NCBI GenBank assembly: GCA_022606135.1
Contig: JABYQN010000005.1
Span: 1,178,001 to 1,242,000, forward strand
Source: Fomes fomentarius
Lineage: Eukaryota > Basidiomycota > Agaricomycetes > Polyporales > Polyporaceae
DNA: 64,000 nucleotides
Direction: 5' to 3'
Shown here: positions 25,611 through 37,749 of the stretch, piece after piece
How the letters are laid out: each line of letters begins with the position of its first letter
Numbering within the stretch: the first letter of the stretch is position 1
Notes under the pieces: generated by a model
What the model was told of the DNA's origin: nothing
Seen by the model: the letters and a program-made list of their open reading frames with translations, nothing else
Databases searched by the model: none
Position numbers and translations under genes: made by a program

Positions 25611-27113
25611 TTATTTGATTTCGACCAGCCTAACCTCTGCATAGGTAGTCAGTGGCAGATCAATTTCAAACGGATTCAATCACGCTCACCGAAGATCAAG
25701 GTGGAGTTGGCAGGAATGCCCTGCTGCGCCTTCTTGCCATATGCCATGGGTGCAGGAATCGTCAAGAGCCGTTCGCCGCCAGCTTGCATGCCAGCGACAC
25801 CGATGTCCCAGCCTAACCTCTCGTCTATCATCTAGTATGTTGAGGATTGAAAGTAGCAACGTACCCTTAATGACCTCACCCTTGCCCAGACGGAATGTGA
25901 ACTGCAAACATGCTCAAACCTATTCACACACTCCACCCCGCACCCTCACTCACCGGCTTGCCTGACTTGTTCTGGTCGAAAACCTTGCCGTTCTGCAGCT
26001 TTCCGATGTAGCGCATTGATACCACGTCGCCAGCTTTCGCCTTCGGACCCGTGCCGATTTTGTGGTCAGCCGCTTGCACGCCGCCCTGGAGAGTCTTGGT
26101 CTCGCCCTTGGGCTTTTTCTCCTTGTCGCCCTTTTCCTTCTTTTCCTTCTTGCCCTTCTCCTCTTTTGCTGGCGTGGGTGGCTCCACGGCCTCTCCGTTC
26201 TCGCCCTTCTGCTTCTTCTGCTTCTTCTTCTCCGCCTTGGAAAGCTTACCGGAGTCAGTGGCGTCCGACTCGCGAGGACGCTTCTTTGAAGACTCTTTGG
26301 GAGGCTCATCCTCGACAATCTCTTCAAACCGCCTGCAGAACGTGTAAGATATCGGCTGCGAGAAACTGAATGCTAGAACACACCCTTCATCGTCGTCCAG
26401 TTCATCTGGATACGCCTCCACACCTGAGCTCACTTCATCCTCATCATCAGAGTCTTCCTCATCGGAATACGGTGCTGAGTCTGGAGGCCGCTGGTCTATA
26501 ACTCCACCTGTCAGCAGCGCGCCCCGCTTCACAGTCCAGAAGTAGAGTAGACGGCAGAAGACATACCGATATAATTGCCAAGCAGATGGACCGAGCTGCA
26601 GCGGATAAGTCGAGGAACAGGAGGGTGTACTAGAGAAGAGACGCACTTCTTGCCTACAACCTGGACCAAGTACTCCCGTTCCGCGGGCAAGACAACATCG
26701 ACCGTCGTTTGTTCGATCTTTCCTCACGTTAGTCAGGACGCGCTATATGATTTACTATGAATGTGTCATACCTTGCCGTATGTGAGCGAGCATAGGACAG
26801 CGGTTTCGATCTCCATTGCATTCGCCTTCGCCGCAAGGGCTTCCTCATCCTCGTCTTCGTCTTCGTCGTCGCTGTCCCCTTCTGAGCCCAGAGGTCGGTG
26901 GATAATTTTGACGGTAGTGCGACCCTTCTCGTCAACAATGTCGTCCCCAAGAGCGACGTTCGTGATCCTCAGGTCCGCGAGAAGCTCGATCTCAACAGGC
27001 TCCCCAGGCTCAATCGTCTTACTCCTACACGACAGGGTGACAACGAGTCAATATAGCTAAAAGACGCGTAACAACGTGTTCTGGACGTACCATAGCCCGA
27101 TAGCGGCGGACAT
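25611..27113 (-). CDS. FPR4: nucleolar FKBP-type peptidyl-prolyl isomerase (FPR3/FPR4 type)
   Basis: Prolyl isomerase and histone chaperone acting in nucleolus and chromatin. Exons 27091-27113, 26772-27024, 26647-26717, 26567-26595, 26384-26495, 25954-26332, 25865-25901, 25690-25812 and 25611-25636 sum to 1053 nt (350 residues). Seen: N-terminal nucleoplasmin-like domain starting [17 protein letters not shown] with an acidic run ([12 protein letters not shown]) and [12 protein letters not shown]; a second acidic block; a long Lys/Glu-rich linker with [10 protein letters not shown]-terminal FKBP domain with [53 protein letters not shown] and the closing LVEIK. Order and length match Fpr3/Fpr4. 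The exon 3 acceptor is the rarer AAG. Divergent from ARPC4, with only 155 nt between start codons. Confidence 0.95.
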
Positions 27114-27268
27114 ATTGGCTTTTTAGTGAGTAACGATGCGTGAACAGCAGGAAAAGTTACCAGACGCGCGTGAGCGCGTTCAGAGAAATTTGAGCGCGTG
27201 GCCGTCGATCTCCGCTTGAATCTGATTCCTGTTCTCGACCACGACTGAGTCTCTTCCGCTTGCTTGTC
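27114..27268. promoter_or_regulatory. compact divergent promoter FPR4 / ARPC4
   Basis: 155 nt separate the two ATGs, so both core promoters and 5' UTRs must fit here or overlap. No clear TATA box is visible on either strand. Confidence 0.5.
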
Positions 27269-28137
27269 ATGGTGCGCACTCTGCGCGTTTTGCTGCATGG
27301 ATGTGCAATGCTAATGGAGTCTCATATCTGGAATAGTCCAACGTTCTGCGACCATACCTCGCGGCCGTCAGATCAACGCTCACTGCTGCGCTCACGCTCG
27401 AGGACTTCTCGTCTCAAGTATGTCGAAGTTGATGTCGGTGGACACTGGTTGGACCACTCATCATGTAGTAGGTGGTAGAACGACACAACAAGCCTGAAGT
27501 AGAGGTCGCGTGCGTACAGGACAGGCATGAATACCGCGCGCAGCAAGCTGAGCCTTGAGATCACTACAGGACATCGAAGGAAGTGCTCTTGAACCCCCTC
27601 ACGATCTCACGAAACGAGAACGAACGCGTCTTGATCGAACCTTCAGTCAACTCTGTGCGGATAAGCATCAAGATCAAGCAAGCTGACGAGATCGAGCGGA
27701 TACTATGCCACAAGTTCACGCGGTTTATGATGCAACGAGCGGAGAGCTTCATTGTGCTGAGGAGAAAACCTGTTAAGGTATATCTCTCCTGTCCTTCTCA
27801 TCATTTCGGTCACGGATCTCGCCAATGCAACTTCACCGCACATAGGGCTATGATATCTCCTTCCTCATCACGAACAACCATACGGATACCATGCTCAAGC
27901 ACAAGATCGTCGACTTTATCATCCAGTACGTTCCCCTCTACATCTTGCACGGTCTGCTTCCTGAGAGATATCAAAGATTCATGGAGGAAGTGGACAAGGA
28001 GATTAGCGAGATGAAGCTAAGCTTGAATGCACGCGCGCGTGTTGTCGCTGAGTCGTACCTTACAGCAGTAAGTGTGCTTTCTGAATGGACACGTCATTCG
28101 CTCATACCATACTACATCCTTGTAGTTCAATGTCTGA
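27269..28137 (+). CDS. ARPC4: Arp2/3 complex 20-kDa subunit (ARPC4)
   Basis: Structural core subunit of the Arp2/3 complex, which nucleates branched actin at endocytic patches. Exons 27269-27271, 27337-27417, 27472-27509, 27570-27777, 27846-27925, 27977-28067 and 28126-28137 sum to 513 nt (170 residues; family 168-171). Seen: [88 protein letters not shown], and [20 protein letters not shown] ending [17 protein letters not shown]. The start codon appears to stand alone in a 3-nt coding exon followed at once by a GTGCGC donor; the next exon begins with Ser, as in MS-type N-termini of other ARPC4 proteins. The acceptor before the FMEEVDKE exon is AAG. Confidence 0.95.
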
Positions 28138-28427
28138 GATTTGAAACTATATCGCGGGGATGGGTTGTAATCCTGGCTGGCAAGGGGACTTGTGCCGCTA
28201 CACCTGCTAAGGGACTACTCAAGGACATCCGTTGAGATCGTGTGAAGTTGACGTCAAGGATAGGACAATCAATGTAATATCACCCATAACATATGCATAC
28301 CAAGCTGTCTGTAGTTGCATGGCGGGAAGCCGTGTCGGGTAAGGTCGGGAATTGCCTTGTATGGAGGAGTGACAAACGCCGGCAAGTTGGAATGACGTAC
28401 ATCACTACAACTCTGCCCTGTACCACC

Positions 28428-29349
28428 ATGTCCTCTCACATTCGCACTATTGCAATAGCGGCCACGACCTCAATTGTCGTCTTTGGCACACTCTACTCTG
28501 TTGCAAATAACACCTATCTCGATACGTCCAACCCCCTCATCACCGGCCTTCCGCACCACCTACATCAGACCGACTACTTCGCATCCAAGAAGAACCCGCT
28601 GAACGTCTACTTCACCAAGAAACTTTGGGCATGGACCACCTCAGCCTTCCTTATCCACTTTTTCACCAGCCCGCGCGCGACCCGGGCCCCAATACGCGTC
28701 GTACAATACCTGCTCGCGACCGCCATCTGGCTCGCGTTCACCGGCTGGTTCTTCGGGCCACCCGTCTTTGACCGACTGACCGCGTCCACCGGCGGCGAGT
28801 GCGTCTTACATCTACCTTCTGGTGCCACAGTTCCCATCCCGTCAGAATACTGCTACACGCGCACAACACTGTCCCCCGAGACGCACCCCGCGCTCTTCCC
28901 CGCGTCGCTCATCCTCCCCGACGGCCAGTGGACTGGCACTCCGCGCCTGCGCAAAGGCCATGACGTGTCCGGCCACATCTTCCTGCTCACCTTCTCGACG
29001 CTCTTTCTCGTCGACCAGTTGCGGTGGTCGTTCACGAAGCTCCCTGGCTTCCACCCATGGCCTCTTGCGCACAACTTTGCAGTCGCTTTCGCTAGCGTTG
29101 TGACGTGCGTTTCACTCTTCGCGATCTACACCACCAGCGTGTATTTCCACACTCCATTCGAGAAGTTCACTGGTCTCGGTGAGTTTGTTTGCGCATATGC
29201 AGGACCACAAACTGTACCTGACCTGCTGAGTGTTCGTAGCTCTTGGTCTTGCCGCGTACGCGTGCATCCAAGCGCCTTTCTACCTCACCGGCTCAAACGT
29301 GCCCTCTGTATCCGCGTCGAGTAGGCCCATCGCTTCCGAGAAGTCTTGA
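28428..29349 (+). CDS. SCS3: FIT-family ER membrane protein (Scs3/FITM2-like)
   Basis: Fat-storage-inducing transmembrane protein: an ER phosphatase-fold enzyme that cleaves acyl-CoA and supports lipid-droplet budding and phospholipid balance. Exons 28428-29178 and 29240-29349 give 286 residues. Seen: N-terminal membrane segment (IAIAATTSIVVFGTLY), KKNPLNVYFTKKLWAWTTSA, a second hydrophobic segment (VVQYLLATAIWLAFTGWFFG), conserved GHDVSGHIFLLTFSTLFLVD with the first catalytic His, a further membrane helix, and SVYFHTPFEKFTGL with the second. The final exon adds ALGLAAYACIQAPFYL. The ATG chosen has an ACC context; the frame is open further upstream with another ATG at 28293, but that extension (HTKLSVVAWREAV...) does not look like the family. 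Confidence 0.87.
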
Positions 29350-29531
29350 AGCTCTAGAAGCTAGCTCGCCAGCAATATTGATCTCATCACGACACACGTT
29401 GACAAGGACTGGCGGTGTTGGGGACTATCTTGCTTTTCTATATGTGCAGCAGGTACATGACCGATAATGTTACAGTAACACTAATTTTCCCCTCATTATG
29501 TTCCCACTTTCGTCTCTTTCTGCTGCTACAG

Positions 29532-30773
<1,242 letters not shown>

Positions 30774-31511
30774 GGCTTCTTCGAGAGAGTGATCAGACGG
30801 CGGGGCAATGGGGTCAGTGGAGGGCGTCGAGGCAGCCACGGTGGATGGGAGGAGAGAGGCTGCTCAGAAAGGCTGTATGCGCTATATGCGCTTTTCACTG
30901 TGGTGAGAGCGAGGCGTGTGGAGGAGGATGGGAGTGAGAGACGTGGACCAGTTGTCCGACACCGCCCGACAGACACTGAGACAGCGGCGCGCTCTTCTCC
31001 CACGCCGCGAGCGTCTTCTCCAGTTGGCAGTCGGCCTCTCGCGTCCCAGTCGCGTCCCGGCCATTTGCCTCCGCTTGCCTCTCACCAGCTATGCACTTCA
31101 GTCTACGTGTCTTTCTCTCGGACTCAGTCATACCTTCGTAAGGCCCTGAGCGTGCCTCACACGTACACAGATACGCCGCGCTCCGTTAATGGTATCTGCC
31201 CTGTCTCCAACACGCTCCGAGTCTCGGGAACCCAACTAGCAGCTGCAGCTCGAACGTGAGTTTCCAGCCAGCTCAGTTCTGCGTCACGAATGTCATTCTT
31301 CCATGAATACCGTCAACTGAAGGTTGTCATATATGGTATAGGTTACGTACATGCGGTATATATATCTATATTTCTACACAAACAAGCAAGCAAGCGAACG
31401 AAAGGATGCGAATACGACTTGTGTATGATATTGAGCAGCAATATCACAGGAATAGTATAGGCAGTCGATACGGAGAACGTGTGCAAGGCATGTCGCGTCA
31501 CCGCAATTGTT
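30774..31511. other. intergenic, 5' of HEM2 and 3' of the membrane protein gene
   Basis: 738 nt. AT-rich patch around 31330-31400 with a short GCAA repeat; probably the 3' region of the downstream minus-strand gene. Nothing else is supported. Confidence 0.45.
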
Positions 31512-32614
31512 TCACCGGCGGTGTAACCGTTGACTATGTGCACTCGAAGCCGGCCAGAACACCGCAGCGACGCCAGTGACCAGACAAACCGCCATACACA
31601 CCGACGCGAAAACGCCAGCGCTCAGCGACAGCTTCGACCACGAAAAGCAAATCACTCCAACAAGTGCCTGCACGAACCCTGCGACCGAGAGCCACATGCA
31701 CAGCGAGTGACAGTGGTCAAGGAGGTGCGTCGGCGGCTGTCCGCGGCGGAACGGGCCCACCTGCTCGAGGTGTGGGTTCGACGACCAGATCGGGGGACCG
31801 GTGCTGGCCGTGGGCGTGCGCGATGCATACCCACTCGCACTAGCCCCAGCCACCCCTGTTCCAGTCTCCGTTGTGCTGCCGCTCCCGTTGATATCAATGT
31901 TGGATGCGCCGTTGGCGAGCCCCGATTCGACTTTGCGCTCTTCGCGCTTGGCGACAGTAAGCTTGAAGCGGATGAGGAAAAAGGCCGCAAGGAAGGACAG
32001 GATCGCAGCAAAGACATGAACAACGAGTGCGCCAGTCAGCGTTGCATTGGCGATCTGACTGACCACGGGTTCATTTCCTAGGTTGTCCGGATCTGGCGCT
32101 GTGGTGCCAAGTAGTTCCGATTCCATCGCTGCGAAAAAGGTGGTCTATATGGGCTGCATGATGAGTACTATGAACATCTGATAGCGAAAGAGACGAACTA
32201 TGACGCTGATGAGTTGTAGTCTGTCCATCCACGAAGCCACAAGTTCGTTCATGGCCTTCGTACGAGCCTTCTCGTCTGTCTCGTCCTGGTCCTCCTGCGT
32301 CCCTAGAAATTTTGGATCAATTTTGTGTTCCTGCGAGAACTCACGAACAACATACATTTTCGCTCTGCATTGGGACCATCGCCATTCTGAGCAGAAACTA
32401 ACGGGACGTAGATGGGTGGATGGCGTTCGCGTTGTGTAACACTAAGCAAACCCTTCCCACCAAAGAGGCGTGCTGTCGGAGAGCGTGAAGGCGGAAGAGA
32501 CATAGGCTCCTCAGTGATAGGGTAGCCGTCCGGCACGATAACACGGGCTGTCTTCGTGATTAGCCAACCAGGCTGTCATGTACGCGTCGCAACAGACTCA
32601 CGTATGTTGGACAT
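31512..32614 (-). CDS. multi-pass membrane protein of unknown function
   Basis: Not assigned to a named family. Exons 32602-32614, 32403-32547, 32199-32364 and 31512-32144 sum to 957 nt (318 residues). Seen: hydrophilic N-terminus (RVIVPDGYPITEEP), MNELVASWMDRLQLISVITT leading into a short hydrophobic stretch, a membrane helix around VVHVFAAILSFLAAFFLIRF, a Ser/Thr/Gly-rich loop, the motif IWSSNPHLEQVGPFRRG, then two more helices (LCMWLSVAGFVQALVGVICF and ASVCMAVCLVTGVAAVFW). From memory, similar proteins with an ELVxSWxDRLQLIS segment before the membrane part are frequent in Agaricomycetes and remain uncharacterised. The second intron is only 38 nt in this model (32365-32402), the one weak point of the structure. 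Confidence 0.75.
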
Positions 32615-33745
32615 GGCTCAGCGGACGCGTGAAGTGGGAGTGAAAGCGTGTTCAGCGAACATTTAGAGCGATATATATTAGTTCAAGACACCGCTGGGGA
32701 GTGCATATGGGACGCGGCTATCATGCCGAGTTGGAGTCGGAGGCAGAGGCCATCCAGCGGGCAAGAGCTTGACTGATCTAGTATCGAAACCTTGTCCTAC
32801 TCGTGCATGTGATGACGACGACCTGTCTCAGTCACTGCATTGCTTTGCGGCGGGGCTTGGGGCAGACTCAGTGAATACTCCACTACTATCTCGGATGCGA
32901 TGCAGCCCTTTGTCTCAAGTCCAACTCGGGGCTCCGACTCAGGTTTTGGTGATCCCGCGAGCGTATTACTGCAAGGATCGTGTCCTTTGCTGAGTGAGGG
33001 AAGGGATAAGAATTGGAAAACATAGATTTGGAACTCCACGCATCGAGCGCGCGATAAGCCCGTCAAAGGCTCTGAACGTGCCAGGTTAGTAATATGGGGA
33101 TGTTGAGGAACGAGCTCGCGGTGATTCCGGGCCTGGAGATCTGGTGGTGGATGTCGCCGTGTGGGGCGGCGAGGAACGAGGGGCGGCGTGTTTCTTGTGC
33201 CTCTAGAGTGCGCCTCTCGAGCTCGGAGCAGATGAGTTCGGTTTGGTAGGAATGCGTGCAACGAGCTGGGAAGATGGGGGAAGCGTCGAGGACGGCGGAA
33301 AAGGCTCACACTGTAGCCTAAGCCATTGTTGCCTGGTGCGATTGCGAGAGAGATTGAAACGAAGTTACGAACCGTTTGCAAAGTCACGGAACAACCGACG
33401 CGTACAAGTCCGTTACGTAATTTCCGACATCACGACAGTTAACCCGATGGACCTTGTGATGCCAAATTAATATTACTTCCTCCAACTTCATGGTTTCTGG
33501 GTGGAGTTGAAAAACGATGGGTCTGTTCCAGTATGTGCTTGCGGTGTGCTTGCGGTGTGTTTGCGATGCTTTTCGCCTTGTCCGATCCAGCTGAATAGCA
33601 CTGTCCCAAGATGTGGAGCTGGTGTTTTTGGTAGAGGGCTTGGAACACCTGATCGCTTACCACCATGTTCTCATAACATTGGGACTACGCTGAAACTGTC
33701 TAGAGATATAGTTGCTGCTCCTGAAGAGCTATCTGCTGCCTCGTG
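32615..33745. other. intergenic with an unresolved coding-like stretch
   Basis: 1.1 kb between the membrane protein start and the TatD gene. A minus-strand frame at about 33066-33250 looks coding-like but could not be built into a gene (see findings). An 11-nt tandem repeat lies at 33535-33567. Confidence 0.4.
33535..33567. repeat. three tandem copies of an 11-nt unit
   Basis: GTGCTTGCGGT occurs twice exactly and once with two changes, about 180 nt before the first TatD ATG. Confidence 0.8.
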
Positions 33746-35313
33746 ATGTTCAGGCTCCCTCGGTACCGGACCGGATTCACCATAGTCACTTCTACCTCCA
33801 GCACCCGCTATCTCTTCCGTCCTTCTCCTGCTTGTTCTTTGCGTTCCTACTCAAGCCCAACCCATCTGCCGAGCACCAACGGGAAACCAAAACTGCACCG
33901 CACCATGGGCAAGAACAAGAAATCCTCCACTCCCGGCGAACAGCACCTCCTCCTTCCCCAGCACCCGCACCGCTCCGCCCCGGACGTGCGGACACCGATC
34001 GTGGACACGCACACGCACCTGCTTTCCACCTTTTCCCTCTACCGCAGCAAGTACAAGACGGGCAAATACGCGACAATCTACGACTTCGTGCGCGAGGTGT
34101 ACAGAGGGCATAGCGTAGACGCGATTGTGGATGTCTACTGTGAAGCGCCAGAGCACGAGACGTGGAAGGAGGTTGCGGACTCTGCGTTGACAGTGGAGGA
34201 TAGGAAGGAGAAATGGGGAGGGCTGGAATATTGGTTCGTTATGGGTACGCGCGATTATCTTCTGAATTCATTGATATCTTGATCCAACGCCGTTCTTTGT
34301 ACTCGCGACCGCGCACAGGTGTTCATCCGTGAGCAGGCCATGGCGCGCTATGGTGTCTGTCAAAGATCTGACTGCATACATCTAGTCATGAAGCAAGAAA
34401 CTACACGGACGAGATAGAGCAAACCATGTGCGTGTGCACCGCAGCTTCCTTCGGGGCCTTTTTGCGTCCGCACAACACCCGACTAAACTCTATCTTTACC
34501 CGTTTGCGTATGCCTCTGTGCGAGACAGAATAAAAGCGATGGGGCACCCGCGCTGCGTCGGGTGGGGCGAGATGGGGCTGGACTACCACTACGACAACTC
34601 CCCGCGCGAGATCCAGCAGGAGGTCTTCATCCGCCAGCTCAAGCACGCTGTCCGTCTCGGGAAGCCGCTCACGATCCACACGCGCGAGGCGGAGGACGAC
34701 TCGGAGCGCATCCTCAAAGAGCACGTACCCAAAGACCATAGAGTGCGTGACGCACCCTTGCAAACTGGAACTCAGTGTTCGTCGTCTGCACGGCCTGACG
34801 CGGTCCGGGATTTTAGATACATATCCACTGCTACACCGATTCCCCCGAGTGGGCCGCGCGTATGCTAGCGCACTTTCCCAACCTATACATCGGCATCACA
34901 GGTGAGCAAATCCCTTCAGTTTGAAACTCCACGCCAGACGCCAGCACACCCACTGAGCCCGCCACTGATCCACCTCTCTCGGACCCTCATACATAGGCGT
35001 TATAACCTACTCGACAAATCTCAACACGGCAGAGGTCATCCGGCGCATGGCCGGGCTCTCCCCCGATTTGAAGACACCTCTACGCATCTTGCTCGAGACC
35101 GACGCGCCGTTCATGACTCCCTCCAACATCTACCCCTCGCTCACGGAGTGTAAGGGCCGCCTGCCGCTCTCGCACTCCGCCATGATTCCGTGGACGGCCG
35201 AATTCACGGCGAACATCGCGAACGAGCGGCTTGGCGACGCGGACGCGCGCTGGGATACGGAGCGTATTATGCGTGAGGGCAGGGACAACGCTAGGAGAAT
35301 GTATGGCGTTTGA
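33746..35313 (+). CDS. TatD-type metal-dependent hydrolase (Scn1-like), possible mitochondrial form
   Basis: Metallo-hydrolase of the TatD DNase/Cut9-interacting Scn1 family, a TIM barrel with a two-metal site. Exons 33746-34244, 34319-34328, 34386-34427, 34529-34742, 34817-34901 and 34997-35313 give 388 residues from the first ATG, or 335 from the second in-frame ATG at 33905. Seen: metal ligands in IVDTHTHL, GVHPHEA spliced over a 10-nt exon, GWGEMGLDYHY (Glu ligand), PLTIHTREAEDD, IHIHCYTDSPEW, GITGVITYS and LLETDAPFMTPS. All TatD ligands are present. The 53 residues between the two ATGs have no Asp or Glu and many Arg/Ser, ending near RSYSS, as in a mitochondrial presequence. Whether both starts are used is inference. 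Confidence 0.9.
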
Positions 35314-35860
35314 TTTAGCCTTGAGTGCGTTCGGAGCGGGGACTATAGTTGCGTGCGCTTTCGAGAGCGTCTCATAGGTGGTTGTGGAACGCGCCACGAC
35401 CCAGTTGCAATGTGTGCGTCTATCCCTCAGCGCAATTCAACGTCGTCAAAGGTGAAATGCAGAGGACTTGCATTAGATCATGTTGTAAGCCGACTAGTAC
35501 GCTCGCAGCGTGGCGCCCTTTGCACGGTGTTGAAAATGTGTGGCGCGATTCAGTGCTTAGTCCGGCCGACACTATGATGACGATGTTACGTCCGTTCTCA
35601 ACGACTACACGCATGCATTTTCCGACTCGCCGACTCGCTTATCCAATACAACTCAGAAAAAAACCAGTCCTATGACAGATTGACATCCGATGAGTCGGAC
35701 TCGGAGGTGGATACGCGTCATGTTGTCCCCGCGCACATTTGAACCGATACTCAGTCTACCACAGCGAATTGTACGTGGCAGTTCAATTACCGCCGGTCCA
35801 ACTGAGGAGTGAAAACACATGAGGATGTGTGAATCGGATCGGCATGGAGGCTTTCAACAC
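35314..35860. other. convergent 3' intergenic region
   Basis: 547 nt between the TatD stop and the AA9 stop. No feature recognised. Confidence 0.5.
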
Positions 35861-36996
35861 TTACACGGCAGGGCCGGGGATGGGGTATGCGCTCGTGTTC
35901 TGATAAGCGTCGTAGACGATTCCGGGGCTACAAAACACAATTCTCAGTCAGCGGCGCGCCTCATCTCCAAACACATCCGGAATAACTCGAACTTACGTGC
36001 TGGGTGTATACGCGCCAGGGAAGGAAACCAAGCCGGAGGTAGGGAGCGCAGTGCCAGAGCCCGTCACCTCGATTTGGATGCACGAGGGGTAGAACTGCGC
36101 TCCGGGGTACTGGAACGCGGCGTGCAGCGCGATGCTAGCCAAAGTCGTTCGTCAGTACACGGACAGGTCTCCCGAGTCACAAGAAAAGAATGAGGGTGCT
36201 TACATCTCATGGCGAACGATGTATTGGCCCGGCTTGAGCTTTGGGGGGATGGTGAACGTGTAGATGCTGTTAGTAGCATAGAGCCCGTCGGTCGCCGCCC
36301 ACTTGCCGTCGGCGGTTTTGCCGGACTCGGCGATCTTGAACCAAACCGCACTAACGGATACATGAAGAATGAGCATCAACAACACACATGCAACGAAGCA
36401 AGAAGCGGGTTACGCATTGCCGGGCTGCCAATTGGTGATATCGCTCGGGGCACGAGCGAGGTATGTGATGATGGGTCCGACATGTCTGGGGAAGAACAGG
36501 GAGCCACATTTAGTCGAATCGCAGTGCAAATAGGAGCGCAGCACGTACGAGTCGGGCCAAGTGGTCCAGTTCAGCCCCACCTGTGATCCAGCGGGCACAG
36601 TCGCGAGGATGGGAGCGGGTTGAGAGCCCACGACGCCACCCTCAGAGTAACCATTGCACTGCAGGCTACAGATGAATAACAGATATCAGTATATGCAGAG
36701 GGAAAGCTGTGTATAATGCACCGTACTCGATCAGAGTCAGGTCTTGCACAGGGCCTGTTGTCAATGAAGTTTAGCAAACGTCCGGGTGCGCGTCCATATA
36801 CCAAAATCGCCAACGTACCGTTCCCAGGAATGGGACGAATGATCCTCTCTGGGACGGGGTTGTAGTAAGGATCGGAATAAGGCAGGTAACCGGTGTAATG
36901 GGTGTTTCCGACGACGACGTCCTGTACGTAGCCGTGGGCACTAACGGATTTCGCGGTGAATGCGGCAACGAGGAACGCAGAGATGATAGTGAACAT
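35861..36996 (-). CDS. AA9 lytic polysaccharide monooxygenase (formerly GH61), secreted
   Basis: Copper enzyme that oxidatively cleaves cellulose or hemicellulose outside the cell. Exons 36819-36996, 36727-36754, 36549-36665, 36414-36485, 36204-36350, 35997-36134 and 35861-35927 sum to 747 nt (248 residues). Seen: signal peptide [20 protein letters not shown] followed by mature HGYVQD, whose His21 is the first copper ligand; His109 in [11 protein letters not shown] completes the histidine brace; and [15 protein letters not shown] holds His185, Gln194 and the axial Tyr196. Cys72 and Cys199 fit the common disulfide. A single AA9 domain without a cellulose-binding module; the chain ends PGPAV. 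A TATA box lies 64 nt upstream and a CCCCAC motif (CreA-like on the minus strand) is next to it. Confidence 0.96.
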
Positions 36997-37059
36997 CTTG
37001 AAACAGGACGAGGTTCGACGAGTTCGAAATTGTAGGGTAGTTGCATGCTGCGAGCTAGT

Positions 37060-37067
37060 CTTTTATA
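37060..37067 (-). promoter_or_regulatory. TATA box of the AA9 gene
   Basis: TATAAAAG on the minus strand, 64 nt before the ATG at 36996. A CCCCAC hexamer at 37071-37076 directly upstream fits the carbon-catabolite repressor consensus, which is suggestive only. Confidence 0.6.
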
Positions 37068-37749
37068 CTACCCCACAGGACCCAAGGACGCGGTTCTCTT
37101 TCATATTCATGGTCTCAAGGGGCAGACCAACCTGATACCACGAAGGTCCCAGAAGACGCAAAACTCCGTCATTGGTTGGCAGCGGGCCGTTGCAGCGCGT
37201 GGTCAGACTGCATGCACATCGTCATCGTCAGTCATGGTATGTAAGTTGTTTATGCGAGAAGCGGCCAAGAATTCCGAAGGTGGGAGTGGTGACCAGCACT
37301 GCAAAAGCTTCGGAGCTTTTTCGACGTTCCGAGAGTCTAAAGAGCTAGAATCGGAGGTATCATGTGTATTGTGTGAAGGATACGATAGTCGCGATAACAC
37401 AGTCATGCTCCTTCAATGTACATCACGTACATCAATAAGACGGCGCATTGGATACCTGGTAGTTTCGAGGTTATGCTAGCGTGCTGAGCCGAAGTTGAGA
37501 TTAAGATCGTTCAACCAATTATACCACAAACTCACCGAGCACCATTTCTGTGCCGATGTGTACGATATGGACCGTGTCAAATCTCGGACAATATCTGGGA
37601 CGTACCATGGATATATATCGCGTTAACTAGGCAGCAGTCTATGGTTTGTTCATATGACCTCCTGTCTTATGGTGATGTAATCCCTACCATGGCCTACCAG
37701 AGCTCTATGGTCGAGACAGACGGGCCGCGGCGGGAGGCAAGAAGACCGG

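Noticed and set aside
26016..26369. Plus-strand frames opposite the FPR4 Lys-rich linker
   Set aside because: Antisense of a low-complexity AAG/GAG coding region; its Ser/Phe/Leu-rich translation is a composition artefact.
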